Part shown: piece by piece, positions 52,968-62,008 of the stretch
How the letters are laid out: the number at the start of each line of letters is the position of its first letter
How positions within the stretch are numbered: position 1 is the stretch's first letter
NCBI RefSeq assembly: GCF_001049895.1
Contig: NZ_CVPE01000003.1
Location: 124,001 to 188,000 of the forward strand
Source of the DNA: Rubeoparvulum massiliense
GTDB taxonomy: Bacteria; Bacillota; Bacilli; Rubeoparvulales; Rubeoparvulaceae
Direction: 5' to 3'
Length of the DNA stretch: 64,000 bases
The notes under the pieces: generated by a model
Database searches by the model: none
Told to the model about the DNA's origin: nothing
Seen by the model: only the letters and a program-made list of their open reading frames with translations
Position numbers and translations under genes: made by a program

Positions 52968-53057
52968 ATGAAAAAACTGCTAAACTGTTGCTGAGATAAT
53001 TTACTATGGATCTATGTAGGATTAACAATCGCGCTCTTGATCCTTTGGAGTAAATAA
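52968..53057 (+). pseudogene. Short membrane-peptide gene with an in-frame TGA
   Basis: ATG with AGAGG eight bases before it: MKKLLNCC, TGA, then DNLLWIYVGLTIALLILWSK and TAA. The second part is a typical membrane span with Lys at the end, like type I toxin peptides. A strong terminator follows 12 bases later. Either an inactivated toxin-like gene or a non-coding transcript. Confidence 0.4.
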
Positions 53058-53069
53058 GTTATTAAATAC

Positions 53070-53097
53070 AAAAGGTGCCTATTCTGGGCACCTTTAT
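53070..53097 (+). terminator. Terminator after the short membrane-peptide gene
   Basis: AAAGGTGCC / GGCACCTTT stem followed by a T-rich run. Confidence 0.75.
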
Positions 53098-53322
53098 TAT
53101 TTATATGTGTAAGTCAATTTCCAGAAAAATAGCATTGAATCCTTTCCCTAACTAGAAAAAGCCACTAAATGATTGGGATAAGTCCATTGAACACATTACC
53201 TCGCCTCCATAATTGGCATATTATTGGTATACTATAGCCAATAGGTAACATATTCCTCACTTGGAATCCAGCAAATTTCTCAGTCTATTTATACCACTAA
53301 TTGTGCCAGGAGGTAAAACTAC

Positions 53323-54171
53323 ATGTCTTTTAATCATGGTCTTAAACCAGGAGATATTCTATCTAATGATCAAATCTATCGCTTATTTAAGTGCGCTTCT
53401 CAAGGTGGAATGAGGCCCTCAAATGAAAAAAATGCACTTGTACTCATTTCAGACCATACAAAATCGTTATATGAAGATTGGTGGGAAGGTGATATCTTTT
53501 ATTACACTGGAATGGGCACACTTGACGATCAAAGTCTCGATTATAAACAAAACAAAAAACTAGCAGAGTCCAATATCAATGGTATTGATGTTTATCTTTT
53601 TGAAGTGTTTATCCCCAAAAAATATACTTTCATTGGTCAAATGACATTAGTAGATGATCCCTTCCCATCGAAACAACTTGATAAGGATAATAAGCCCCGT
53701 AGGGTATGGATATTTCCATTACAGCTAGCAGACAGTGAAGCTCAGCCCTATCTAGAAGATATCGATATCATCAAAAAGAAAGAAGAGTACCGCCAAAAAA
53801 ATGCTGAAAAAAAGACTGACGATGATCTCAAACTTCATACAAAATACGTAAAGGAAAAGCCTAGCTTACGGCAAGTAAAAGCACATGTTTATCTTCGTGA
53901 CCCCTATATCGCAGAATATGCCAAACGTTGGGCACATGGTATATGTCAGCTCTGTGAGCAGGAAGCGCCATTTTATCAAAACGACAAACCATTTCTTCAT
54001 ACCCATCACATCGTTTGGCTTTCTAAGGGCGGTGAGGATACAATACAAAATACCATTGCCTTATGTCCAAATTGTCATGCAAAAGTTCATGCACTAGATC
54101 TTAAAAAAGATGTGAACACACTTAGAAGAAAAGTTGCAGAGCACTTAAGAACCCGAGCATTATCGAATTAA
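53323..54171 (+). CDS. SRA-like/HNH endonuclease, candidate modification-dependent restriction enzyme
   Basis: 282 residues. N-terminal domain (about 1-135) with LKPGDILSNDQIYRLFKCAS, QGGMRPS and ALVLISDHTK ... DIFYYTGMGTLDDQ resembles SRA/YDG-like modified-base readers found in HNH restriction enzymes of the ScoMcrA type. A charged linker leads to an HNH domain (about 200-265): CQLC, HTHHIVWLSKGG, NTIALCPNCHAKVH, with paired CxxC zinc sites and the catalytic His. Probably cuts DNA carrying modified bases. GGAGGTAAAACTAC precedes the ATG. Solitary gene, no methyltransferase near, as expected for type IV restriction. Confidence 0.72.
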   Translation: MSFNHGLKPGDILSNDQIYRLFKCASQGGMRPSNEKNALVLISDHTKSLYEDWWEGDIFYYTGMGTLDDQSLDYKQNKKLAESNINGIDVYLFEVFIPKKYTFIGQMTLVDDPFPSKQLDKDNKPRRVWIFPLQLADSEAQPYLEDIDIIKKKEEYRQKNAEKKTDDDLKLHTKYVKEKPSLRQVKAHVYLRDPYIAEYAKRWAHGICQLCEQEAPFYQNDKPFLHTHHIVWLSKGGEDTIQNTIALCPNCHAKVHALDLKKDVNTLRRKVAEHLRTRALSN

Positions 54172-54320
54172 ATCTACTAGATAGTGATAAACTTGTATCA
54201 ATCATTTAAGCATAGAAGCTTATATCTAAAAGTATACTAATAGTTATAAAACCAGGGGACCATATAGTCTCCTGGTTATTCTTTATTTAGGAAACTTAGT
54301 ATTAACTTCTTTCTTATCCC

Positions 54321-55361
54321 CTACTCCCCCACCCACTCCATCACCATCGCCACCCAGGAATAACCTGTCCCAGCACTGAGGAAGAGAATTGTATCGCCTG
54401 GCTCTAGATTTCCCTGCTCCTTTAAGAGATGGAAGCCAAAAAGGGGGTCGAGGGCGGACATGTGACCGAAGTGGTCGAGATAGACTGCTTGCTCCTCCTT
54501 TAAGCCCAATGAAGCCAAAAGCTGATGGAATAGGGAGCGCTTCGTATGTAGGGGTAAGAGCCAAGTCCGCTCATTGAAGGCTTTACCGCTACGCTCCATG
54601 GCCTCTTGTGCCACATGGACAAAATTCTTCAAGGTAATGGGGTCGAGCCCTGCCTTCATCTGTTCTGGATTACTTACATCAATGGCGTGTCGGCTTTGGG
54701 TAACACTCTCTATAGAAGCCGGCTGCACCGTTCCTCCTGCTGGTACCTTGACAAAATCATGAAATGCACCATTGGTGATAAAGGCATAGTCCAGCAAGCG
54801 ATTCCTTGGAGTGGAGTTTCCTAGGCCATTGCTCCGAGTAATTAAGGCAGCAGCACCACCATCGCCAAAGTTAAACATAAAGCGGGAACGCTGATTCTCA
54901 TAATCGATGAGTGTGGATTCCTTGCAGCCACCTACCAACAAGATCTTCCGAATATGGGCGTCACTTCGTAGCATATCCTTCGCCACCTTCAATGCCATGG
55001 GAAAGCCAGCGCTAATATTCATCAGCTCGAAGGCGTAAGCATTCTTTAAGCCCAATTCATGTTGGATCTTCGTTGCACAGGACCAGACCAAATAATCCTT
55101 ATGGGGACTCCCAAAGTAAATCAGCACATCGATCTCCAGCGGATCCACCTGCTCCTGTTCCAATAGGGGGCGTGCTGCCTTCACTGCCAGATCAGAGACA
55201 TGCTCATCTCTGCCTGCAATTCTCTTCTCATAAAGTCCAAACTTCTCAATGATAATCTCTGCAGGAATCCCTGCCTTCTCACTTAATTCCTGGGCGGTTG
55301 CACGCCCCTCTGTCATATAAATACTGGTGCCTGCGATCTGAATGAACTCCTCTTGCTCCAT
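54321..55361 (-). CDS. KAS III (FabH)-like thiolase-fold protein lacking the usual catalytic Cys
   Basis: 346 residues with the FabH fold: LAVKAARPLLEQEQVDPLEI, LIYFGSPHKDYLVW, FMFNFGDGGAAALI and a C-terminal GDTILFLSAGTGYSWVAMVM. At the nucleophile, where FabH has a Cys before SGF or AGF, the sequence is ELMNISAGF, that is Ser. The His remains in LPLHTKRSL, and the Asn position reads HFGHMSAL. Operon with an acyl-CoA ligase and TetR regulator; it may bind acyl chains or act in an unusual condensation. AGGAG stands nine bases before the ATG. Confidence 0.82.
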   Translation of the reverse strand: MEQEEFIQIAGTSIYMTEGRATAQELSEKAGIPAEIIIEKFGLYEKRIAGRDEHVSDLAVKAARPLLEQEQVDPLEIDVLIYFGSPHKDYLVWSCATKIQHELGLKNAYAFELMNISAGFPMALKVAKDMLRSDAHIRKILLVGGCKESTLIDYENQRSRFMFNFGDGGAAALITRSNGLGNSTPRNRLLDYAFITNGAFHDFVKVPAGGTVQPASIESVTQSRHAIDVSNPEQMKAGLDPITLKNFVHVAQEAMERSGKAFNERTWLLPLHTKRSLFHQLLASLGLKEEQAVYLDHFGHMSALDPLFGFHLLKEQGNLEPGDTILFLSAGTGYSWVAMVMEWVGE

Positions 55362-55402
55362 TCATCCCAACTCCTCTCCTATCTTCTATTGCCACCATCC
55401 GA

Positions 55403-56929
55403 CTAATAAAGCGCTTTCATCTCTTGCTGAAGCAAACGTTTATCAATCTTCCCTGTGGCATTGGTCGGTAAAGCGCTTACAAAATGATACATTTTAGGGC
55501 ACTTATATTTGGCTAGGCGTTCCTGTGCATACTGATGTAGCTCTTGCCCGGAACAGCTTGCCCCTTCCTTCCGCACCACCACAGCCACAGGCGCCTCTCC
55601 CCAATGGGGATCAGGAACGCCTACGACTACGGCATCGGCAAGGGCAGGATGTTCATGGAGCATCTGTTCTACCTCCAGCGGATAGATATTCTCCCCACCA
55701 GAGATGATCATCTCCTTCTTCCTCCCCATAATGGTGACGAAGCCTTCCTCATCGATTTTGATTAAATCCCCGGTATGGAACCAGCCATCATGGAAGCTCT
55801 CAGCCGTCGCCTCAGGTCGGCGCCAATATTCCTTGAATACATGGGGACCTCGTACTGCCAATTCACCAATCTCACCAACGGGAACCTCTTCACCATGGGT
55901 ATCCACTGCTTTTACCTCACAGAACATCACCGCTTTCCCCACGGTTCCAGGCTTGGCATACATATGAGTCCGAGGTGTTAAAAAGACAGAGGGCGCTGTT
56001 TCCGTGGTTCCAAAGCCTTGAGTGAAGGGGATATTCCGTTCCCAGAAGAACTGATAGAGCTCCAATGGACAAGGTGCTCCACCGGTATAGAACCATCGAA
56101 GGGATGAAAGATCGGTATCAGCAAAACGTGAAGACTGACGGATCAACTGGAAGATGGTCGGTACCCCCATCATGATGGTAATCCGCTCCTCTTCGATGAT
56201 CTGTAGGGCTTTCTCTGCGGTAAAACCATCTGGTATCACTACGGTTGCTCCTGCAAGAAAGCCTGGAAGGGCAAAGAGACCTAGGCCCCCAATATGGAAA
56301 AGGGGTAGAATGGTGAGGATCCGATCGGTACTGGTAATCTCTAGCCCCAACAGATTATTCATGGCATTCCAGTATAGATTGACATGGGTGAGCACTGCTC
56401 CCTTCGGCTTCCCCGTGGTCCCTGAGGTATACATAATCAGAAAGGGATCATCGGGCTCTAGAGCATCTACAGCTATGTCATTTTGATATGCCACCTGCCC
56501 CTGGACAAGCTCCTGTAGGGATGAGAGATCATCTCCTCCATCCATGGATAGTAGGTAAGGAATCTGACAGCTTGCTTGTAATGCTTTTCCGAGGGTATGA
56601 AACTGGGCACTTACGATAAATAGGCTCGGCTCACAATCGTTTAATTGGTATTCTAGCTCCCCTTGCTGTAAGCGAATATTGAGTGGTACAGCCACCACAC
56701 CGAGCCTTGCCAGTGCGAGAAAAAGGAGCATATACTCCCAACGATTCGCTGACAGAATCGCCACTCGCTCCCCCTTCTTCAAGCCATAGACTGTCTGCAG
56801 TACCTTGGCCCAAAGAATCGAGCGATCTGCTAACTCTCCATACGTAAGCCGTTCCCGTTCCCCTATTAAGGCTAACTGTGCTGGGGTTAAACGTGCTCTT
56901 TGATCAACCCAATTGAAAAACGTAATCAT
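55403..56929 (-). CDS. AMP-dependent acyl-CoA synthetase/ligase
   Basis: 508 residues of the ANL family. Phosphate loop YTSGTTGKPKGA, TQGFGTTETAP, GWFHTGDLIKIDEEGF, GRKKEMIISGGENIYPLEVE and the C-terminal catalytic Lys in LPTNATGKIDKRLL. Activates a fatty or other carboxylic acid to CoA; chain length cannot be told. AGGAGGTAGGCG before the ATG. Lies 41 bases upstream of the KAS III-like gene. Confidence 0.93.
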   Translation of the reverse strand: MITFFNWVDQRARLTPAQLALIGERERLTYGELADRSILWAKVLQTVYGLKKGERVAILSANRWEYMLLFLALARLGVVAVPLNIRLQQGELEYQLNDCEPSLFIVSAQFHTLGKALQASCQIPYLLSMDGGDDLSSLQELVQGQVAYQNDIAVDALEPDDPFLIMYTSGTTGKPKGAVLTHVNLYWNAMNNLLGLEITSTDRILTILPLFHIGGLGLFALPGFLAGATVVIPDGFTAEKALQIIEEERITIMMGVPTIFQLIRQSSRFADTDLSSLRWFYTGGAPCPLELYQFFWERNIPFTQGFGTTETAPSVFLTPRTHMYAKPGTVGKAVMFCEVKAVDTHGEEVPVGEIGELAVRGPHVFKEYWRRPEATAESFHDGWFHTGDLIKIDEEGFVTIMGRKKEMIISGGENIYPLEVEQMLHEHPALADAVVVGVPDPHWGEAPVAVVVRKEGASCSGQELHQYAQERLAKYKCPKMYHFVSALPTNATGKIDKRLLQQEMKALY

Positions 56930-56990
56930 CGCCTACCTCCTTTTATTCGTTGAAAAATGTAGTCTCCTCTTGCGAGGGATCTGCCTCACT

Positions 56991-57635
56991 TTACCCCTTG
57001 ATCTCTTCATCATTGGAGCGTTGTAATGCGAGGCGAACAAACTGCATCAGTTCCTCCATGACATGCTCAGGCACTTCAGCATCTTCCCAATAGACCCAGC
57101 GCATCCCAATAAACTGTCCCATCCCCATCAGCAGATAGGCTACCGTCTCTGTATGGAGAGGACGGAACGCCTCTGCTTGAACTCCTGCTACTAGCCCCTT
57201 CTCATAGCCTTGGGCCAACCGCTCATAGTACCAGCGAAACAGTTCTTCATCGACGAGGACAGCCTGCTGTACAATGCGGTAGAGATGACGATGCTCCTTT
57301 ACCCACATGAAGAAGGTACGAAAGCCCATCAGCTGTGCATCAAGGGGACTGGTTGCGTGGGCGATCTCTTGTTGAATCATCCGACGAAAATCTCGGCTAA
57401 GCTGCTCTACCAATTGACGAAACAGAGCCTCCTTCGAAGGGAAATAAAGATAGAAGGTTCCTTGCGCGATTTTGGCTCGCTGTGTAATATCCACAACCGA
57501 TGCTAAATAGTAACCCTTTTCACCGAAAACTTCTTCTGCGGCCTGCAAAATTCGCTCTCGCGTCGCTTCACCCTTTGGCGTTTTTGGCAAAAGTGAAGAT
57601 GCTGGATTCTTTGTGGCAACCTCTTTTTGTGACAA
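56991..57635 (-). CDS. TetR/AcrR-family transcriptional regulator
   Basis: About 214 residues. N-terminal HTH: TRERILQAAEEVFGEKGYYL, VVDITQRAKIAQGTFYLYFP; helical ligand domain after it. The frame opens with GTG at 57644; AGAGG fits better with the TTG at 57635. First gene of the ligase/KAS operon, so it probably controls lipid or acid activation in response to an acyl-CoA. Its promoter contains a perfect palindrome (57676-57688). Confidence 0.9.
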   Translation of the reverse strand: MSQKEVATKNPASSLLPKTPKGEATRERILQAAEEVFGEKGYYLASVVDITQRAKIAQGTFYLYFPSKEALFRQLVEQLSRDFRRMIQQEIAHATSPLDAQLMGFRTFFMWVKEHRHLYRIVQQAVLVDEELFRWYYERLAQGYEKGLVAGVQAEAFRPLHTETVAYLLMGMGQFIGMRWVYWEDAEVPEHVMEELMQFVRLALQRSNDEEIKG

Positions 57636-57664
57636 CTGAATCACCTCTCACTTTTTGATTTTAT

Positions 57665-57705
57665 TAAATATTCTGACCTTAGCAAGGTGCCAAAAGTGCT
57701 ATAAT
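57665..57705. promoter_or_regulatory. Divergent promoters with palindromic operator
   Basis: Minus strand: TTGGCA (57688-57693), 17-base spacer, TATTTA (57665-57670) for the TetR gene. The spacer carries the palindrome ACCTT-AGC-AAGGT (57676-57688), a likely TetR operator. Plus strand: TATAAT at 57700-57705 for the arginase-family gene, whose -35 region would overlap the palindrome. Confidence 0.55.
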
Positions 57706-57787
57706 AGATGACAATGAGAGTTTTAAAATAAGAAAAAACAACTTTCCACCACCAATCGCGTCATGACAAACAAAGGAAGTGATTAAG

Positions 57788-58579
57788 ATGGGTGACTGGA
57801 ACGGCAAGGTAAATTTTTTTAATCTTGATCAGAGCTATGTACCACAAGAATCCTTACGAGAGATGGCTCCATATAATTGGATCTCCCTAGAGGATATTCC
57901 TGAGACCAACCTCTACTGCTCACCAGATGCCTGGGCGGAGCTACGACAGCGTATTTTACAGCGCCAGCTAGGAGGCATCACCTTTATTGGGAGTGGAAAC
58001 TATCACTATCTCTCCTATTTACTCTTATCACAGATCCACCGACCTTTTACCCTTATCCTATTTGACCACCATACCGATATGAAGATGGCTCGATCGTCCC
58101 TCATCACCTGTGGCTCCTGGGTGATCAATGCCATCTCCCGCCTCCAATACTTAAAGCAGGTGCTGATTATTGGCGTGGGGAAGGAACGGCTCTCCACCAT
58201 TGATCCGCTCCTCTTACACCGTGTGGAGCTACTTCCTTCCTCCCATTGGTCTTCTACAGAATTGCTAGAACAGCTCCAACAGCTTCCTACGAAGGATGTG
58301 TATATTAGTATTGATAAAGATGTGCTAGATACCACCGATGCTTGTACCAACTGGGATCAAGGAAGCATGTCCCTCGACCTATTAATCGAAGCCCTGGTGG
58401 CCATTAGTCGTGAGAAGCAAGTGCTGGGTGTTGATATCTGCGGAGAGTATCCTACTACGCCTGCTGACCAATTCTCTCAGGATAGTCGCTATGCCATCGC
58501 CACCAATGAGGAGACCAATCGGGTCATCCTACAGACCGTGCTTAAGGAGATGCGGAAGCGACCCTCGACAAAACAATAA
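57788..58579 (+). CDS. Arginase/agmatinase/formiminoglutamase-family hydrolase
   Basis: 263 residues, ureohydrolase fold with two-Mn site: GSGNYHYLS (His), LFDHHTDM (Asp-His-His-Asp cluster) and SIDKDVLD (Asp-x-Asp). It is shorter and more diverged than standard arginases, and the DxHxD motif reads DHHTD, so substrate is open. The ATG at 57788 follows AAGGAAGTG; a GTG at 57779 is in frame. Divergent from the TetR gene and may share its operator. Confidence 0.82.
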   Translation: MGDWNGKVNFFNLDQSYVPQESLREMAPYNWISLEDIPETNLYCSPDAWAELRQRILQRQLGGITFIGSGNYHYLSYLLLSQIHRPFTLILFDHHTDMKMARSSLITCGSWVINAISRLQYLKQVLIIGVGKERLSTIDPLLLHRVELLPSSHWSSTELLEQLQQLPTKDVYISIDKDVLDTTDACTNWDQGSMSLDLLIEALVAISREKQVLGVDICGEYPTTPADQFSQDSRYAIATNEETNRVILQTVLKEMRKRPSTKQ

Positions 58580-58600
58580 TCAAGCTGCAGAATAATAGAA

Positions 58601-58638
58601 ACATCCCCCTGTCCCAATATGTAGGAACAGGGGGATGC
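58601..58638. terminator. Terminator between convergent genes
   Basis: CATCCCCCTGT / ACAGGGGGATG stem of 11 pairs between the arginase-family gene and the secreted nuclease gene. T-runs are short. Confidence 0.65.
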
Positions 58639-58666
58639 TCTATCTTCTAATGCTCTTTTGTTCTGC

Positions 58667-61600
58667 TTACGAAGCTACATCAGGAACCACTGCGGTTGTC
58701 TCACTTTCCATAATGGCGTTGAGTAACTGCTGTAGATCGGCACGGTCAACACGACCATCTCCATTAAAATCGCCACGCTGTGCCATCTCCCAATCAGGAC
58801 TCTTGCTATTCTTTCCATAGTAATTGGCGAAGATGCCTAAATCACCTACGGTTAACTGACCATCCTCATTCAGGTCATGGTGAATCGCCTTCAATTGATA
58901 GGTTACAGGAGTCACTTGCCATGCTTGACCTTGAAGATCAGCTAGCTTTCCTCCCACTTGTAGGAGGGAATCACCAGTAAATTCTCGGGTGGTCCGTAGC
59001 TTCAACTGCCAAAGCTGAACATCACCTGCCAAGGGAGTAGCGCTGAAGAAGAGGGTACGACGTTCATGATCAGCCCGTGGACCTTCTTGAATCTGGAGGG
59101 TTCCCCCTAAGGGTTGAATACTAAGAAGTTCTACGCCTTCCTCCCACGTCGTCAATAGATCGCCTGCTGTTACTTCCTCTGCTCCCTTCAACGTGAGAAT
59201 CACATTGAAAGGCTGATTTGGATGAAGATAACGAGGTCCCACCAATTCTAATTGACCCTTTCCTACTGTAGGCGGTGGTGTAATGTCTCCGGTTAATGCC
59301 AATTGAACCAAGATGGGATCATGATCACTGGCACGACCAGCTGACTCATGGAAGTCAGAGTTCAGATGGATCACTTCTACTACAGCAGTCTCTACCAAAT
59401 GATTGCTGATCAGAATATGATCAAGCACCTGAGAATTCCCCTGATAATTATAGGTATATTGCTGTTCTGCTGGTAAGAGGTCGATCACATTGGTTAAGTG
59501 CTCTCGGGTTAATACCTGTAAGGGTGGCGCAAATTGAAAATCATTGAGGTCACCTAATACCACCACATGGGCATCAGGCATGTTGGCTGCCATATCGCTA
59601 ACAAACTGCTGTACCAACTGGGCAATCTCTACCCGTTTACCTTCACTACGAAGAATCAGTGGCTGTTCACTACCAAAGAGCGGGCTATCCCCCTGCTTGG
59701 AGTTAAAGTGATTGGCTACGACGACCACCGTTTCGCCTTGGAACTCAAACTGAGCAGCTAGGGGCTTCCGTGAGCTTTGGAAGGCTGGGTGCATAGGAGC
59801 AATCCGTCCTGGATTATGGGAGAGCCCCTCCTCGGTTATCGTAACCGCTGTGGTGGCATCCCCTTTTGGCTTATCCACAAGGGTAACACGTTCTGGATTA
59901 TAGAGATATCCTACCCGAATATTACCACCAGGCTGTCCACCATCCTGTTTATTTAGCGGTGCAATATCGGTAAAGGCATATTGTGGTCCACCTTCCACGA
60001 GGATGGCACTCATTAACGCCTCATAGGTTCGGCTAGCATCAGTTGTGCCACTATCCTTAGGACCATCATTATCCTGAACCTCGACAAGGGCAATAATATC
60101 TGGCGCCTTCAATTGCCCCACAATATTTTGGGCAAGTCGGCGAGTTTTCCGTAGATCGGAGGTGGCTGCATAGTTCTCAACATTATAGGTAGCGATGGTG
60201 AGTAAATCATCAGCTGGCTCAATGGAGGTAACTGGCTGCTCACGATCAGCCTTAATCAATTGCGGCATGGGATTGAGTGGATAGATCTTATAATTACTAA
60301 AATCATAGCCCACCACACCACGTAGCTCACCCTCTAAGCGATCGCCCACATTCACTGGCGTATTCCACTTAATCATCAGGCGCTGTGTGTTCACATCATC
60401 TGTTGTTAAGCGGACACCACCTGCTTCGGTATATGCATGATTCCGTCCATCATTGAAGGCCACGATCACTTCCTGATATTTTTCTGGAGCAACCACAGTC
60501 AACCCTTCTGCCGCAATCAGCATGCCTTCTAAACTCTCATAGAAATCAAGGGCATTCCGTTCTGGATCGAAGAGATTCTCTGCACCTGCTTCCACAACAT
60601 AGAAGGGAGGAATCCGACCATCCTCACCAATGCGAACAGGTTCTGGCAGAGCAATGCCACGTTCTATAACCTGAATCGTTTGTCCGACAATCTGTGTACT
60701 GGTTAAATCAGGGGCATCATCATAGCCTCGTTCTCGGTACTCCGTTACCTTACCTGTAACAAGTACTCGATCTCCCACTTGTGCAGGATGGCTCTTCCGA
60801 TAGACATAGATTCCTTCAGAGGTACGGGGATCATCATCGGCTTGAGGTGCTTGCATGTAGAAGCCATGGGTACCATTCACATAAGTAACGATCCCCTCGA
60901 TTCCTTCTACCACCTGGCCTTCATAGGGAGAACGATGACTGGCGCCTTGGAGATGATGAATCTGTATTTGGGCTGGTACTTCATGAATGGTATAGGTAAA
61001 GGTATAGATTTCACCCACTTCATCGCCAGCGATGGCTCGCGCTTTGATGATGGTGGGAGCTTCAATGGTGATGGGTGATGAATAAATCGGACTCTCCTCA
61101 GTAGGGTCTTCTCCATCCACCGTGTAATGAATGACTGCTTCTACATTGGCTGACGTTAATTGGATGGTAGTGCCTGCAGGAACAGCACCTGCTGGAGGAT
61201 TAGCCACGATGGTGAGGGGCGCTGGCTCTGGATCAGGATTGGGTTCACCATTTCCCTCATAGCTTGTCCAGCGGATATTATCGAGGACCACCTGCTTCTC
61301 GGTTACATTCCGAATCTCTAATGAAAATTCACCAGCAACCTGAATTCCTTCAACCACAAAGGGAATAACCTCCCCATCGAGGTCGAAGGGTGTCGATTGG
61401 GCAATGACCGTGCCATTAATCAACAGTTCAACCTGGCGATCGCCACTGCCTGTAAAGCCCTTCTTTAAATCGACAGCAAATGAATCAATCCCACCAGGTA
61501 GATTAGTGGCCACGATCCTACTCTGATCACTTGCCCGTCGTAGCATCACCCCTGCTCCATCGATCCCATACTCCCCTTGGTCTCGTGCAGCGGTATACGC

Positions 61601-61783
61601 CCAGGTAAAGCCATGATTTCCTGTGAATGTCCCACTTCCATAGCTACCACTAGGAAGCTGTGCCTGATTAAAATCCTCTACATAGTTGTATGGGGCTTCT
61701 GCATAAGCCGGTTGAACAGGAATCCAAGAAAAGATGAAACAGAAGACCAGTAATAAGGCAATCCATTGCTTTCGAAGCTTCAC
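58667..61783 (-). CDS. Large secreted nuclease/phosphatase with dockerin-like end
   Basis: 1038 residues. Signal peptide (LLVFCFIFSWIPVQPAYAEA), a carbohydrate- or beta-sandwich-type domain (about 30-175), a chitobiase-type C-terminal-like repeat (IHYTVDGEDPTEESPIYSSP, about 190-265), an OB-type nucleic-acid region (about 275-500), an endonuclease/exonuclease/phosphatase domain (about 525-825: ATYNVENYAA, DIIALVEVQD, VVVLGDLNDF, DHILISNHL, GRASDHDPIL), a cohesin-like strand domain (about 840-960) and a dockerin-like calcium repeat pair (DLNEDGQLTVGDLG, DFNGDGRVDRADL). GTG start behind GGAGGAGGAG. Extracellular DNase for nutrient DNA is the likely role. Confidence 0.88.
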   Translation of the reverse strand: MKLRKQWIALLLVFCFIFSWIPVQPAYAEAPYNYVEDFNQAQLPSGSYGSGTFTGNHGFTWAYTAARDQGEYGIDGAGVMLRRASDQSRIVATNLPGGIDSFAVDLKKGFTGSGDRQVELLINGTVIAQSTPFDLDGEVIPFVVEGIQVAGEFSLEIRNVTEKQVVLDNIRWTSYEGNGEPNPDPEPAPLTIVANPPAGAVPAGTTIQLTSANVEAVIHYTVDGEDPTEESPIYSSPITIEAPTIIKARAIAGDEVGEIYTFTYTIHEVPAQIQIHHLQGASHRSPYEGQVVEGIEGIVTYVNGTHGFYMQAPQADDDPRTSEGIYVYRKSHPAQVGDRVLVTGKVTEYRERGYDDAPDLTSTQIVGQTIQVIERGIALPEPVRIGEDGRIPPFYVVEAGAENLFDPERNALDFYESLEGMLIAAEGLTVVAPEKYQEVIVAFNDGRNHAYTEAGGVRLTTDDVNTQRLMIKWNTPVNVGDRLEGELRGVVGYDFSNYKIYPLNPMPQLIKADREQPVTSIEPADDLLTIATYNVENYAATSDLRKTRRLAQNIVGQLKAPDIIALVEVQDNDGPKDSGTTDASRTYEALMSAILVEGGPQYAFTDIAPLNKQDGGQPGGNIRVGYLYNPERVTLVDKPKGDATTAVTITEEGLSHNPGRIAPMHPAFQSSRKPLAAQFEFQGETVVVVANHFNSKQGDSPLFGSEQPLILRSEGKRVEIAQLVQQFVSDMAANMPDAHVVVLGDLNDFQFAPPLQVLTREHLTNVIDLLPAEQQYTYNYQGNSQVLDHILISNHLVETAVVEVIHLNSDFHESAGRASDHDPILVQLALTGDITPPPTVGKGQLELVGPRYLHPNQPFNVILTLKGAEEVTAGDLLTTWEEGVELLSIQPLGGTLQIQEGPRADHERRTLFFSATPLAGDVQLWQLKLRTTREFTGDSLLQVGGKLADLQGQAWQVTPVTYQLKAIHHDLNEDGQLTVGDLGIFANYYGKNSKSPDWEMAQRGDFNGDGRVDRADLQQLLNAIMESETTAVVPDVAS

Positions 61784-61909
61784 ATCTACTCCTCCTCCAT
61801 GTCATTTACCGATGCTTCGGTACTTGTAATCCCTTGTTGTAGCAGAGATATTGTAGCATACTACTCTGACTATTTTGGAAAATCAATCTATCTTTTACAC
61901 AAAATAAGA

Positions 61910-61935
61910 AAAAAGCCTTGTCATATGGACAAGAC
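61910..61935 (-). terminator. Terminator after the 348-residue membrane protein
   Basis: CTTGTCCATATGACAAG stem followed by TTTTTT on the minus strand. It lies in the 225-base gap before the nuclease gene. Confidence 0.75.
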
Positions 61936-62008
61936 CTTCCTCAATTCTTACTATGCTATTGAAAGCTCAAGGACTTTAAAACTAACATATCTTGTTTTCA
62001 CTTCATCC

